Of a stretch of 64,000 nt of DNA, positions 37,931 to 46,779 are shown in pieces. This stretch comes from Pontibacillus chungwhensis BH030062 (lineage in GTDB: Bacteria; Bacillota; Bacilli; Bacillales; BH030062): positions 186,001 to 250,000 of the forward strand of contig NZ_AVBG01000004.1 of the NCBI RefSeq assembly GCF_000770675.1. The letters are read 5' to 3'. Both the position numbers and the translations under genes were made by a program. Position 1 is the stretch's first letter; each line of letters begins with the position of its first letter. The notes beneath the pieces were generated by a model, which did no database searches, was not told the origin of the DNA, and was given only the letters and a program-made list of their open reading frames with translations.

Positions 37931-38079
37931 TTCGCGATCATAATATTTTCATAAATGGTTCATACTAATTCATAAACGTTACGGAATAGTAAACACTAGT
38001 TTACAAATTCACTGTCATTATATCACACGGTTTTTGCACTGTGCACAAAAATTTATTGCTTGTAAAGGTAGGTTTACGC

Positions 38080-39750
38080 ATGAATCCATCTATACAGATC
38101 GATACTTCTATTGATCCAATAGTAGCAACGAACATACAGTCAGAAGGCCCTTTTGCTTCATGGGAATTGTTCCAGATGGCTTATGAGACATCAAAGCACG
38201 TTGCCACCCCTGAGTTTAAGGGGTTACAATCGCCCAAGTACTTGCCCCATGTCGATTTTCTTCCTCACCAATTAAATTGTGCTGAACAAGTGGTTGAAGA
38301 GATGAACGGACGAGCAATCCTAGCAGACGAAGTGGGACTTGGTAAAACGATAGAAGCAGGATTAATATTAAAAGAATACATGATTCGCGGACTTGTCAAA
38401 AAAGTACTCATACTAGCCCCTGCCTCTCTCGTCAATCAGTGGGTACAAGAGATGAATCAGAAGTTCTATATCCCTGCAGCAGCTCAAAGGAAGTCTGCTA
38501 TATGGGACTATGATGTTGTCGTATCCTCTATTGATACAGCTAAGCGACCTCCTCACCGAGAAAAACTCTTAGAAACAGAATACGACCTCATTATCATTGA
38601 TGAGGCTCACAAATTAAAAAATCATAAAACAAAAAACTACGCCTTCGTAAGATCACTAAAGAAAAAGTATTGCCTTCTTCTTACGGCTACTCCGGTGCAG
38701 AACCACTTGGTTGATATTTTTAATTTAGTATCCATTTTAAAACCAGGTCACTTAGGAAACTATGAAGACTTTACAAAACGCTTTGGAAGAAACCGAAACC
38801 AGCTCTCAAATGATGAACATCTAAAAGAATTAGTCAAAAAAGTGATGGTCCGTAACCGACGCGATGAAACAGGTGTGGACTGGACAAAGCGAAATGTAGA
38901 AACCGTCTACATAGACTTCACAGAAGAAGAAAAGAATGCTTACGAAAAGCTATCTGAAGTTACAAGCGGCGGGATGGCTTTTTCCAACATCGTCCTTTTG
39001 CGAGAATTATGTTCGAGCCGCGAAGCGTGTTTCCTTTCTATTGAGAGTATGTTGAAGAATGAGGAGATTCATCCTTCAAGAGCTGAACAACTACAAGAGA
39101 TGATTGGGTATATCGAGAAAATGCCTCATCACGCTAAAGCGCAAAAAGTGGTTGACTTAATCTCGAAGACGGATCAAAAATTCATTATTTTCACAGAATA
39201 TCGAGCTTCTCAATATTATCTACAGTGGTATTTGCAACAGCACGGCATTACATCCGTTCCATTTAGGGGTGGCTTCAAGCGAAGTAAGAAGGATTGGATG
39301 AAGCAACTTTTCCAAAACCACGCCCAGGTTCTAATTGCTACAGAAGCTGGTGGGGAAGGAATTAACTTGCAGTTCTGTAACAATATGATTAACTATGACT
39401 TACCTTGGAATCCAATGCGCCTCGAACAACGCATCGGGCGTATTCACCGGTTTGGTCAGAAAGAAGACGTTAACATTTACAACTTTGCCATTCGAGACAC
39501 GATTGAAGAACACGTCCTTTCCCTTCTTTATGAGAAAATCCACCTTTTCCAAAGGGTCGTCGGGAATTTAGATGCCATCTTGCAAAAACTTGAGCTTGAT
39601 AATTTAGAAGATGAAATACAATCGATTTTTACAGAGTCTGCTTCAGATGGGGAAATGAAAGTAAAGCTTAATAACTTATCTTCCGTTATTTCGTACGCGA
39701 TGGAACAAGATCAGGAGGTAGAAATGGATGGAACAACAGGCGCTTCATAG
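38080..39750 (+). CDS. yqhH: SNF2-family helicase-like protein (YqhH)
   Basis: Predicted ATP-dependent DNA translocase, RapA/SNF2 type. Motif I ADEVGLGKTIEAG lies near residue 85, motif II IIDEAHKLKN near 175, LLLTATPVQNH near 205, and the C-terminal RecA lobe has ATEAGGEGINLQFCN and RIGRIHRFGQ. The ATG at 38080 follows AAAGGTAGG and gives 556 residues; a GTG at 38041 would extend it. It is paired with yqhG as in B. subtilis; the physiological role is unknown. Confidence 0.93.
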   Translation: MNPSIQIDTSIDPIVATNIQSEGPFASWELFQMAYETSKHVATPEFKGLQSPKYLPHVDFLPHQLNCAEQVVEEMNGRAILADEVGLGKTIEAGLILKEYMIRGLVKKVLILAPASLVNQWVQEMNQKFYIPAAAQRKSAIWDYDVVVSSIDTAKRPPHREKLLETEYDLIIIDEAHKLKNHKTKNYAFVRSLKKKYCLLLTATPVQNHLVDIFNLVSILKPGHLGNYEDFTKRFGRNRNQLSNDEHLKELVKKVMVRNRRDETGVDWTKRNVETVYIDFTEEEKNAYEKLSEVTSGGMAFSNIVLLRELCSSREACFLSIESMLKNEEIHPSRAEQLQEMIGYIEKMPHHAKAQKVVDLISKTDQKFIIFTEYRASQYYLQWYLQQHGITSVPFRGGFKRSKKDWMKQLFQNHAQVLIATEAGGEGINLQFCNNMINYDLPWNPMRLEQRIGRIHRFGQKEDVNIYNFAIRDTIEEHVLSLLYEKIHLFQRVVGNLDAILQKLELDNLEDEIQSIFTESASDGEMKVKLNNLSSVISYAMEQDQEVEMDGTTGAS

Positions 39751-40585
39751 TTTCTTGCACCGCTACTTCACAGCTAATGAATGCTCGATTTTAGAAGACC
39801 GTGATGGCGTTATGAAAGTTCAGTTAACAGAAGAGCAAGATGAGGTACTGATGAACCGACCGTTTTATTGGAATTACGTCAAAAGGGTCAACGGCAAAGG
39901 AATTCCTATGCAAGTAACCTTTATTACCAACCCAAACCGTCGTGAAGAGAAGGGCGAATGGTTACACTTCGGCTCCCCTCGCGTTCACCAGATGTTTCAG
40001 ATGCTACGAAAAAAAGGTCAAATCACAAGGCAATATGAACAAGTGGAAACGAATCAACAAACAAGTCTTACCCCTTGGCTTATCTTGAATGTTTCAATCA
40101 ATTTTAAAGGGACACAAAAACGACAGGAGATTGTCTCATTAGGGCTTCAGTTGATTAACGGAAGTATGATCCCGCAATTTATGGACCGCTTAGGCTCTAT
40201 TTCCCTTTCCCCTAAAATTCCAGATTACTGCTTTACTCTAACACCCATTATTAAGCTGCCAAGTGCATTAAAACGGATTGAAGCTTATTTACGTGGAAAC
40301 GTTGCGAAGCAGGACCTTTCTTGGGGCGAAGATGCATTACGGTTGCTAGAAGAAGAAAAACAATTATTAGAGCACTTTTATAAAAACGATGTTCAAACTG
40401 AAGATGATGAAGATGAAGAAGCTGTTGAGCTAAAAGCCGAGGCTGTGGAAAGACTTGAAAGAGAAAAAAGTGCACTTCAACAACGGTACGAACCCAAAAT
40501 TGAAGTGGATGTCATTAATTCCGGAATGATATATATCAGCCAGTCCACCTCTTCTAAAATGATTGCAGACCATCTAAAAGCTTAA
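39728..40585 (+). CDS. yqhG: YqhG family protein
   Basis: 285-residue protein of unknown function, with no membrane segment or known catalytic motif visible. FYWNYVKRVNGKGIPMQVTFITNP near residues 39-62 and an acidic coiled-coil-like C-terminal region (TEDDEDEEAVELKAEAVERLE) stand out. The ATG at 39728 has AGGAGG 9 nt upstream and overlaps yqhH by 23 bp, so the two are probably translated together and may act together. Confidence 0.88.
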   Translation: MEQQALHSFLHRYFTANECSILEDRDGVMKVQLTEEQDEVLMNRPFYWNYVKRVNGKGIPMQVTFITNPNRREEKGEWLHFGSPRVHQMFQMLRKKGQITRQYEQVETNQQTSLTPWLILNVSINFKGTQKRQEIVSLGLQLINGSMIPQFMDRLGSISLSPKIPDYCFTLTPIIKLPSALKRIEAYLRGNVAKQDLSWGEDALRLLEEEKQLLEHFYKNDVQTEDDEDEEAVELKAEAVERLEREKSALQQRYEPKIEVDVINSGMIYISQSTSSKMIADHLKA

Positions 40586-40587
40586 AC

Positions 40588-40621
40588 AAGCAGCGTCTAG
40601 ATAGATAGACGCTGCTTTTCT
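40588..40621 (+). terminator. Terminator of yqhH-yqhG
   Basis: A 13-bp stem (40588-40600 with 40605-40617), tight loop and TTTTC tail, right after the yqhG stop. Confidence 0.85.
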
Positions 40622-40693
40622 TTACTTATGTTCGAGCGCTTATTAAGATGGAATTTCAACTCCCTTCACTTAAAGGTGGGAGATCTTCAAACC

Positions 40694-40731
40694 ACAAAAA
40701 AGTCGTATGATCTCTAAAGAGCATACGACTT
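40694..40731 (-). terminator. Terminator of yqzE
   Basis: A 10-bp stem AAGTCGTATG / CATACGACTT followed by T6 on the minus strand, downstream of yqzE. Confidence 0.85.
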
Positions 40732-40748
40732 ACAGTATGGAATGGTTC

Positions 40749-40928
40749 TTATTTCACATGCTTTTTGAACATAAACTTCAAAGCAAAAGGCAACATACCA
40801 AACCATCTAGAACTTATAGCTTCCTGCTGTTTCTTTTGTTCTTTTCGTTTCTTTCGTTCATCTTCAGGTAGATCCATATACTTCACAATTTCTTGCGTCA
40901 TAAATTTCACATAGTCATTTCCAGACAT
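40749..40928 (-). CDS. yqzE: YqzE-like small protein
   Basis: A 59-residue protein beginning MSGNDYVKFMTQEIVKYMD and ending RWFGMLPFALKFMFKKHVK. The middle is highly charged (DERKKRKEQKKQQ). It matches the B. subtilis YqzE pattern in length and in both ends. The ATG at 40928 has GAGG upstream. It lies on the minus strand between aroK and its own terminator. Function is unknown; in B. subtilis the gene is near comG. Confidence 0.85.
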   Translation of the reverse strand: MSGNDYVKFMTQEIVKYMDLPEDERKKRKEQKKQQEAISSRWFGMLPFALKFMFKKHVK

Positions 40929-40978
40929 AGATCCTCACCTCACATTAGGTGTACATGAGTAGTATGTCCAGAGATCGC

Positions 40979-41473
40979 TTATTTTATAACGTCGACTACT
41001 TGAACAACTATTTCATCCACAGTCCGATCAGTCGTGTTAACCGTCACATCAGCCCATTCTTTATAAGTAGGCAGTCGCTTTTCAAACAAAGCATGCCTTT
41101 TTTTATGATCTTGATTCCAAAGCGGTCGATTCGGATCATCTTGAAGACGTTCTATAATCGAATCGAAATCAGTATGTAAATATATAATTTTACCAGAACT
41201 CTCCATTACAACCTGATTACCAGTCGTTTCAATGATTCCTCCACCAGTAGCTATAACAGCACCTTTATTTTTCACTGAGTTTAACGCTTCTGCTTCATAC
41301 TCACGGAACGACGCTTCTCCACCTTCAGCAAAAATATCTGGTATGCTTTTTTCATTCTTTTCCTCAATGAACTGATCTAAATCAATAAAAGGCTTTTGAA
41401 GTCGTTCAGCCAATTGTTTTCCGACGCTGGATTTACCACTTCCCATAAATCCAATCAAATAGATGTTTTTCAA
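40979..41473 (-). CDS. aroK: Shikimate kinase
   Basis: Phosphorylates shikimate at O3 with ATP. The 164-residue length is typical. Walker A GFMGSGKSSVG is at residues 8-18, the shikimate-binding DLDQFIE near 32-38, FREYEAEAL near 57, GGGIIE near 78 and the lid RPLW near 116. The start is TTG at 41473 with GGAGGT upstream. It follows an unknown small gene by 12 bp. Confidence 0.95.
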   Translation of the reverse strand: MKNIYLIGFMGSGKSSVGKQLAERLQKPFIDLDQFIEEKNEKSIPDIFAEGGEASFREYEAEALNSVKNKGAVIATGGGIIETTGNQVVMESSGKIIYLHTDFDSIIERLQDDPNRPLWNQDHKKRHALFEKRLPTYKEWADVTVNTTDRTVDEIVVQVVDVIK

Positions 41474-41485
41474 TCCCGTACCTCC

Positions 41486-41698
41486 TTAGTGTAGAGGCTG
41501 GTCTAACGTGGCCTGAATCAATGTCATTAGTCTTGGAGACACAGAATCAGGGTCAACCATGCCGTCTTTCTCTGTTTTCACTTGCATAAGGTCTTTTAAG
41601 ATTTCATGTTGAGCATCCCCAAGATCAACGCCACCTTGCTCCAATGCAAACTTTAGTGCATACACTCGTTCATGCAAAACTTCTCGATCCAAAATCAT
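41486..41698 (-). CDS. Small hypothetical protein upstream of aroK
   Basis: 70-residue, acidic, probably helical protein that I do not recognise. It has no signal peptide, membrane segment or cysteine motif. The context supports it: a clear AAAGGAG, and tight spacing (12 bp) to aroK. The ATG at 41698 is only three bases from GGAG, so an in-frame TTG at 41692 may be the real start. Confidence 0.6.
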   Translation of the reverse strand: MILDREVLHERVYALKFALEQGGVDLGDAQHEILKDLMQVKTEKDGMVDPDSVSPRLMTLIQATLDQPLH

Positions 41699-41784
41699 CC
41701 ACTCCTTTTGCCGTTTTATTCATCTTATCACAGCAAGAGCCATGAGAGCCACGGGGACAGGTTCATCGTCCCATCGTGTCTTGA

Positions 41785-41990
41785 AATTGAGAGAATGTTT
41801 CCGTTTGCTTTAATCGAGCGTAAGGTGGTTCGTGAAATCACTCGCTTTCCGCGGCCCCACACGACGTGGGGTTGTTCGACGTAGTCACAGGACGTGACGA
41901 CCTTAGTCGAACTTCACCTTTCTTTTGGGGAGGCTCCTACTGCCACAGGAGTCTCGCAATTTCCCGAACCACCTCTGCCATATTTGGTGA
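41785..41990 (+). repeat. Dispersed intergenic repeat, copy 2 (longest)
   Basis: The core at 41790-41850 matches copy 1 closely. The element extends through several hairpins (for example CCACACGACGTGG) to about 41990. Its right end, read on the minus strand as GAGGTGGTTCGGGAAATTGCGAG, is an imperfect inverted copy of the left part AAGGTGGTTCGTGAAATCACTCG, so the whole can fold as one long stem-loop. It resembles the REP-like elements common between Bacillaceae genes. It fills most of the 41699-42142 gap, which has no gene. Confidence 0.8.
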
Positions 41991-42142
41991 AACGAAAACA
42001 TGCAGTATGTGGCAACCTTGCAATTCGTTCCACCATTAATGTTGACATTAACAGATCTAAAAAAAATAATTAGGAAAAAAGAAGGAATTCCCCTTAACTT
42101 GTCGAAACCTTAACCAAACCACTATAGGAGGTGTTTCATGGA

Positions 42143-43135
42143 TTGAATTTTGTCACCCAGCAGTCTGAAGACATTTTATCTAAAGCCACCACACAACGTT
42201 CCTCTGATATTCACTTTTGTCCAGAAGGTGATTCGGTTCATATTTACTTTCGAATCGATGGCTACCGCACCTTTTCTTCCTCCCTCACACGCCAGCAGTA
42301 CACACCGCTTCTTTCTTACTTTAAGTTCACATCAGGTATGGACATTGGAGAAACCCTAACGCCACAAGACGGGAAGTCTCAGTATGTGAGCGGAACCCAC
42401 TCGTTTGATTTACGCCTTTCAACCTTGCCTCTTGAAGAAACCGAAAGCCTCGCCATTCGTATTCTCCCTCAGAAAGAAGACCTTCCACTTGAATCCCTTT
42501 TCTTATTCCCATCTCAAACGACTCAACTCAGAAAGTGGATCGGCCGACATACCGGGATTATTCTCTTTACTGGCCCTACCGGAAGCGGTAAAACCACCAC
42601 ACTTTATGCTCTGCTCCAAACATTATTAAAAGAACAGTCATACCAAACCATTACATTAGAAGATCCTATTGAACAAAGGCTCCATGATATTCTCCAAGTA
42701 CAAGTAAATGAGAAAGCAGGTATGGATTATTACGCCGGTCTTAAGGCGGCCCTTCGGCATGACCCAGATATCTTGATGCTCGGCGAGATCAGGGATGAAA
42801 AGACCGCTCAATTTGCCTTTCACGCCGCGCATACAGGCCATTTGGTGCTCTCTACCCTTCACGCCAAAAATGCTTATGGAACGATTTATCGCTTACTCGA
42901 GATGGGAATATCTAAAACGGATCTCGAACAAACGTTAATCGCGATTGCCTCTCAACAGTTACTTCCCATTGTTTGCCCAAATCCCCTTAAACAAAAGCGA
43001 ACCGCCATTCTTGAAATGTTAGAGGGACATGAATTACAAGCAGCGCTGGCTGGGCACTCCCCTTACAAATCACCATCGTACCCTTCATTTGCTAATTTAA
43101 GGAGGAAAGCCTATGCCCTTGGGTTCATTACGTAA
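42143..43135 (+). CDS. comGA: ComGA, competence pseudopilus ATPase
   Basis: Traffic ATPase (GspE/PilB type) that drives assembly of the transformation pseudopilus. SSDIHFCPEG begins the N-domain near residue 20. Walker A GPTGSGKTTTLY lies near 145, the Asp box ITLEDPIEQR near 170, Walker B LMLGEIRDEKTA near 210 and the His box GHLVLSTLHAKN near 230. The start is TTG at 42143, 11 nt after AGGAGG; the nearby ATG is out of frame and the GTG at 42131 abuts the site. It is the first gene of a seven-gene operon. Confidence 0.94.
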   Translation: MNFVTQQSEDILSKATTQRSSDIHFCPEGDSVHIYFRIDGYRTFSSSLTRQQYTPLLSYFKFTSGMDIGETLTPQDGKSQYVSGTHSFDLRLSTLPLEETESLAIRILPQKEDLPLESLFLFPSQTTQLRKWIGRHTGIILFTGPTGSGKTTTLYALLQTLLKEQSYQTITLEDPIEQRLHDILQVQVNEKAGMDYYAGLKAALRHDPDILMLGEIRDEKTAQFAFHAAHTGHLVLSTLHAKNAYGTIYRLLEMGISKTDLEQTLIAIASQQLLPIVCPNPLKQKRTAILEMLEGHELQAALAGHSPYKSPSYPSFANLRRKAYALGFIT

Positions 43136-44180
43136 CTTTCCTAAGCAATTCTTGGTATATCGCGCTTCGTCCATTCCTACAAAGATACAAGTTCGGTTTT
43201 TACAACGTCTTTCCCATCTCCTTACCAGAGGATATTCGCTTCAAAACGCTCTCGAGATTTTATCCTTCGATTCAAACTTAAAGCCAACCATTAAGCAGTT
43301 AAAGTATCATTTATTAGATGGAGAATCTCTTGAAGACACACTTGAGGCGTTAGGATTCTCTAAGTATGTTGTTTCTTTCTTACATGTTTCTAAAATGGAT
43401 AATCGAATTGAAGACGCCTTAATCAAAGGAAGTAACCTCCTTCATAAACAACAAACGTATCAAAAAAAGTTCGTTACCCTTATCCGCTATCCACTTGTTT
43501 TATTTTGCTTATTTATCGGAATCATCATGTTCACCAAGCAGTTTCTTTTGCCAACTTTTTTGCAACTGTATGCTTCTATGAATTATGAATCTACAAAGGT
43601 CACCCAACTCATTAAAGGGTTAGATATTGTTTCAAGCATCCTACTTTGGTCCCTACCTATAACAGGAGCCATGATTGTAGTATGGATTTCTACAAAAAAT
43701 CGTTTCACCTCTCAACAATTAGCCTCTCTATATGAACGAATACCTTTAATAAGAGGGTTCATCACAATGCAGACAACATTTTTGTTCACTTACCACTTCG
43801 GATGCTTGCTCCAATCAGGTGTTTCTGTTCAAAAGAGCCTCTCTCTTTTATCAACTTCTCATCACTTTCCGATCCTCCACTTACAAGCTAAATACCTTTA
43901 CGAAGAACTAGAAGCCGGTACTACTTTAGCATCCGGCATAAGAAAATGTTCTTTTCTAAAGGAAGACCTCGCAACACTAGTCCACCAAAGTCAAAACGAA
44001 GGAAAACTTTCTGATGATTTACTCGTCTATTCCGAATGGACAATAGACGAGATTGAACAAAAAGCAGGTAAATTTCTGTCTTTCATTCAGCCCGTCATGT
44101 TCCTATTGCTTGGTTTTAGCATTTTGTTTATATACTCATCCATTATGATGCCCATCTTTGAATGGATGAAAAATATGTAG
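43113..44180 (+). CDS. comGB: ComGB, polytopic pseudopilus assembly protein
   Basis: Inner membrane platform protein of the GspF/PilC family. The two repeated GspF domains are visible (about 20-120 and 215-330), with three membrane segments near 120-140, 170-190 and 330-350. The ATG at 43113 has AGGAGG at ideal spacing and overlaps comGA by 23 bp. Length is 355 residues. Confidence 0.94.
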   Translation: MPLGSLRNFPKQFLVYRASSIPTKIQVRFLQRLSHLLTRGYSLQNALEILSFDSNLKPTIKQLKYHLLDGESLEDTLEALGFSKYVVSFLHVSKMDNRIEDALIKGSNLLHKQQTYQKKFVTLIRYPLVLFCLFIGIIMFTKQFLLPTFLQLYASMNYESTKVTQLIKGLDIVSSILLWSLPITGAMIVVWISTKNRFTSQQLASLYERIPLIRGFITMQTTFLFTYHFGCLLQSGVSVQKSLSLLSTSHHFPILHLQAKYLYEELEAGTTLASGIRKCSFLKEDLATLVHQSQNEGKLSDDLLVYSEWTIDEIEQKAGKFLSFIQPVMFLLLGFSILFIYSSIMMPIFEWMKNM

Positions 44181-44194
44181 AAAGGATGTACTCT

Positions 44195-44500
44195 ATGAAC
44201 AACCAAAAAGGATTTACCTTAATTGAAATGTTAATTGTGCTTATGATCATTGCAACCCTTCTGCTTGTCACCATACCAAACCTAGCCTCAAATAACTCCA
44301 TGGTGGAAGCTAAAGGGTGCGAGGCTATGGTCAAGCTAGCAGAAACACAAGTACAAGCTTATAAAATCGAAAAAAAGAGCATGCCAACTGACCTCGCTAC
44401 GCTCGTAACAGAAGGGTATTTAGAGCAAGAAACTTGCCCTGGAGGAGAAACACTTACTCTAAATACAGATGGGACTGTTACCCCAACTCTTAATGAATAA
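44195..44500 (+). CDS. comGC: ComGC, major competence pseudopilin
   Basis: Main pseudopilus subunit. The type IV prepilin site is MNNQKG|FTLIEM with glutamate at +5, followed by a hydrophobic helix (about 6-28) and two cysteines in the mature part. ComC peptidase should process it. The ATG at 44195 (101 residues) follows AAAGGATG; the longer frames overlap comGB. Confidence 0.95.
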   Translation: MNNQKGFTLIEMLIVLMIIATLLLVTIPNLASNNSMVEAKGCEAMVKLAETQVQAYKIEKKSMPTDLATLVTEGYLEQETCPGGETLTLNTDGTVTPTLNE

Positions 44501-44933
44501 GAACGAGCAAGGCTTTACACTAATCGAAATGATGGTCTCTTTATGTATTTTTGGGATCATCATTAGTTTAACGATTACACTATCTGACCGCTTATTTGTT
44601 CAAGCACAAGAAGACCTTTTCTTAAAACAATTTCATGAGGATGTCCTGTTTATGCAGCAAGAAACCATGACCAAACAACAAGAGCACAAGCTCGTCTTCT
44701 TTACTTCTAAAGGAGAATATAAAATATATATAAACGGGTATAGTGAGGTTGTGCTAACTAGATTGATCCCTCCTCGATGGTCCATTCAGTTAAGAACGTT
44801 AAAAAAACCTCTGGAATTTCAATTTGATGGACAGACGGTTCAACCAGGGAAAATTGCATTCCTCTCTCCTCATAACACCTTTGTGGTTACATTCCCGTTT
44901 GGAAAGGCACGCTTTTATGTTACAAAACAATAA
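44493..44933 (+). CDS. comGD: ComGD, minor pseudopilin
   Basis: Minor prepilin-like protein of 146 residues with processing site NEQG|FTLIEM and a hydrophobic helix to about residue 28. The ATG at 44493 overlaps the comGC stop, so translation is probably coupled; no strong ribosome binding site is seen. The globular part is poorly conserved, as usual. Confidence 0.92.
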   Translation: MNKNEQGFTLIEMMVSLCIFGIIISLTITLSDRLFVQAQEDLFLKQFHEDVLFMQQETMTKQQEHKLVFFTSKGEYKIYINGYSEVVLTRLIPPRWSIQLRTLKKPLEFQFDGQTVQPGKIAFLSPHNTFVVTFPFGKARFYVTKQ

Positions 44934-45261
44934 AGGATTTGCCCTTTTAGATGCATTGTATAGCCTTAGTTTAATGTTGGTTATTACGTTGTCATTGTTT
45001 CCCATTCTCCAAATTGTGTTTGCTAAGCAGTATGAATTAGAAACTAGACGTAAAATGGCAGTTCATTTGCACAACGAGTTGATACAACTTGAAGAGAATT
45101 TACCAGATCAAGAAATAATAGGGGTTACTGTGAATGGCATACACGGCTCATTACATGTAGAGACAGAGCAAAACCAAGTGAAGGGATGCCTTACTTGGAA
45201 ATTAAATGAGAAAGGAGGGGATGAGTATATTTGCTTCTATGTACCTCCTAAGGGGAAATAG
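44917..45261 (+). CDS. comGE: ComGE, minor pseudopilin
   Basis: 114-residue minor pseudopilin with processing site QNNKG|FALLDA (aspartate instead of glutamate at +5) and one hydrophobic helix (about 8-30). The ATG at 44917 overlaps the comGD end by 17 bp. Identification relies mainly on position and the prepilin signature. Confidence 0.88.
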   Translation: MLQNNKGFALLDALYSLSLMLVITLSLFPILQIVFAKQYELETRRKMAVHLHNELIQLEENLPDQEIIGVTVNGIHGSLHVETEQNQVKGCLTWKLNEKGGDEYICFYVPPKGK

Positions 45262-45751
45262 AGGATTTACGATGATCGAGGCGCTATTTGCTTTAATGAT
45301 ATCACTAAGTATATCTTTTATGCTCCCTATCTTAATGCAGGTGATCTCAACCACTTATACAATCAACTATGTAGAGGACGCTAAAATCCACCAATTTTTC
45401 CTGTTTGTCCAAGAGGAGTTGTACCATACACAAGAGGCTCACCTAACTCAACTAGGAATTCAATTTGTTCAACATAACGGAAAAGTAATTACCATTGAAC
45501 AAAGTGGATCGAACATTGTTAGACAAGTAAATAACACGGGGCAAGAACGCCTTCTGTTTGATGTTCAAGAATTCAGTGTTAAACGATCTAATGAATACAT
45601 CACTTTACATGTAGAGCTTTTAGGGGGTGAACATATTGATAAACATTTCCGTCTCTTTAAACAATCAGAAGGGTTTCACTTTTCCTCTCTTATTGTCCCT
45701 TACTCTATTCACACTCCTTCTCATAAGTTCCTCCCTCTTATCATATGCTAA
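45221..45751 (+). CDS. comGF: ComGF, minor pseudopilin
   Basis: Minor pseudopilin with RGNRG|FTMIEA and a hydrophobic helix near residues 18-42. I chose the ATG at 45221 (176 residues) next to AAAGGAGGGG although the gap is short; the ATG at 45239 has no nearby site. It overlaps comGE by 41 bp and comGG by 116 bp, so the C-terminal tail (about 38 residues) is read in two frames. B. subtilis ComGF is annotated shorter. Confidence 0.85.
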   Translation: MSIFASMYLLRGNRGFTMIEALFALMISLSISFMLPILMQVISTTYTINYVEDAKIHQFFLFVQEELYHTQEAHLTQLGIQFVQHNGKVITIEQSGSNIVRQVNNTGQERLLFDVQEFSVKRSNEYITLHVELLGGEHIDKHFRLFKQSEGFHFSSLIVPYSIHTPSHKFLPLIIC

Positions 45752-46022
45752 TCGCGTTCAAATGACAGAAAACCATATCGAACAACTTAAAATGGAAACT
45801 CTATACGAACGAGCTCAACATAATGTAGCGGAGAGTTGGACACCTTTGTGGGATGAAGAGGTAACACAAAGGTTATACAAGTACCCTGATGGAGAAGTAA
45901 ACGTTTTGTACAATCCTTTTAATGAGGATGAAACACAGATTGAATATAGCATCTTAACAAACGATGGATACCAGAAGACAGTCACACAGCAATTTCCCAA
46001 AGCTCAAAAAGACCCCTATTAA
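45636..46022 (+). CDS. comGG: ComGG, minor pseudopilin
   Basis: Last comG protein, 128 residues. After NNQKG the helix starts FTFPLLLSL, with no glutamate at +5, as in B. subtilis ComGG. The TTG at 45636 is 8 nt after a GGGGG box; the GTG at 45627 touches that box. It overlaps comGF in another frame. A terminator follows. Confidence 0.87.
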   Translation: MINISVSLNNQKGFTFPLLLSLTLFTLLLISSSLLSYANRVQMTENHIEQLKMETLYERAQHNVAESWTPLWDEEVTQRLYKYPDGEVNVLYNPFNEDETQIEYSILTNDGYQKTVTQQFPKAQKDPY

Positions 46023-46040
46023 AATTAATAGGGGTTTCAT
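46009..46040 (+). terminator. Terminator of the comG operon
   Basis: Stem ACCCCTATTA / TAATAGGGGT starting at the comGG end, with a short T tail (TTTC). The tail is weak. Confidence 0.6.
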
Positions 46041-46085
46041 GTATAATCACTTTAAAATGTGGCATGATAATGGATGTAACGTCGT

Positions 46086-46157
46086 TGGGCTATAGCCAAG
46101 CGGTAAGGCAGCGGTTTTTGGTACCGTTACGCGCTGGTTCGAATCCAGCTAGCCCAG
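46086..46157 (+). tRNA. trnQ: tRNA-Gln (anticodon UUG)
   Basis: 72-nt cloverleaf: acceptor TGGGCTA pairs with TAGCCCA, D arm AGCCAAGCGGTAAGGC, anticodon stem GCGGT/ACCGT around loop TTTTGGT giving anticodon TTG, and T arm GCTGG-TTCGAAT-CCAGC, with discriminator G. No CCA is encoded. It is a single tRNA between comGG and mgsR. Confidence 0.96.
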
Positions 46158-46166
46158 TCTATGTTT

Positions 46167-46198
46167 AAGCTGTTTCATGAAAATGGAACGGCTTTTTG
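46167..46198 (+). terminator. Terminator after tRNA-Gln
   Basis: AAGCTGTTTCAT pairs with ATGGAACGGCTT (two wobble pairs) around a short loop, followed by TTTTT. Confidence 0.7.
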
Positions 46199-46585
46199 CT
46201 ATGAAATTTTCGTTAATGGAGCCATTTGCTTCACTTTTGTAATACTCTTTAACCCGTCCTCATTGTAACCTACTACTAATTTCTTCCCATCTGTCAGGAT
46301 TGGACGTCGTAATAATTTAGGTTCATTCATGACTAAAGAAATAAACTCAGAAACACTTAAATCTTCTACATCTACATTAAGGGACTTATATGTTTTTCCT
46401 CTTGTAGCCAGGATCTCATCTATACCTTCTGTCGTTAGGCTTAGGATTTGTAAAAGTTCTTCATAAGTAGGGGTTTCTCTAAAAATATGGCGCTCACTAA
46501 AAGGGACCTCTTGATCTTTCAACCAGGCTTTTGTTCTACGACACGACGTGCAGCTTGGGTATGTGTAAAATTTCAAATCACTCAT
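46199..46585 (-). CDS. mgsR: MgsR-like Spx/ArsC-family regulator
   Basis: Thioredoxin-fold protein of the Spx/ArsC family that in B. subtilis modulates a stress sub-regulon by contacting RNA polymerase. The redox CxxC is Cys12/Cys15 in YPSCTSCRRTK, and the family RRPI motif is near residue 93. The 128-residue length and location between comG and yqgY match YqgZ (MgsR). The ATG at 46585 follows GGGAGAGG. A plain Spx paralogue is the alternative. Confidence 0.85.
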   Translation of the reverse strand: MSDLKFYTYPSCTSCRRTKAWLKDQEVPFSERHIFRETPTYEELLQILSLTTEGIDEILATRGKTYKSLNVDVEDLSVSEFISLVMNEPKLLRRPILTDGKKLVVGYNEDGLKSITKVKQMAPLTKIS

Positions 46586-46779
46586 TTGTTAACCTCTCCC
46601 TTTTTTCTATTGTTTAGTTATACCTATTGTATAACCGTTGTATAATAATTGTACACTTATTTATCTCAATTATTTTTAAAAAATTTGTACATTTAATTAC
46701 AAATAGTGGTTTAAGCCCCGGTCTTAAGCCCTTTGTTCTATAATGAACGTAGATAGCATACTAACGGGAGGCGATTTGT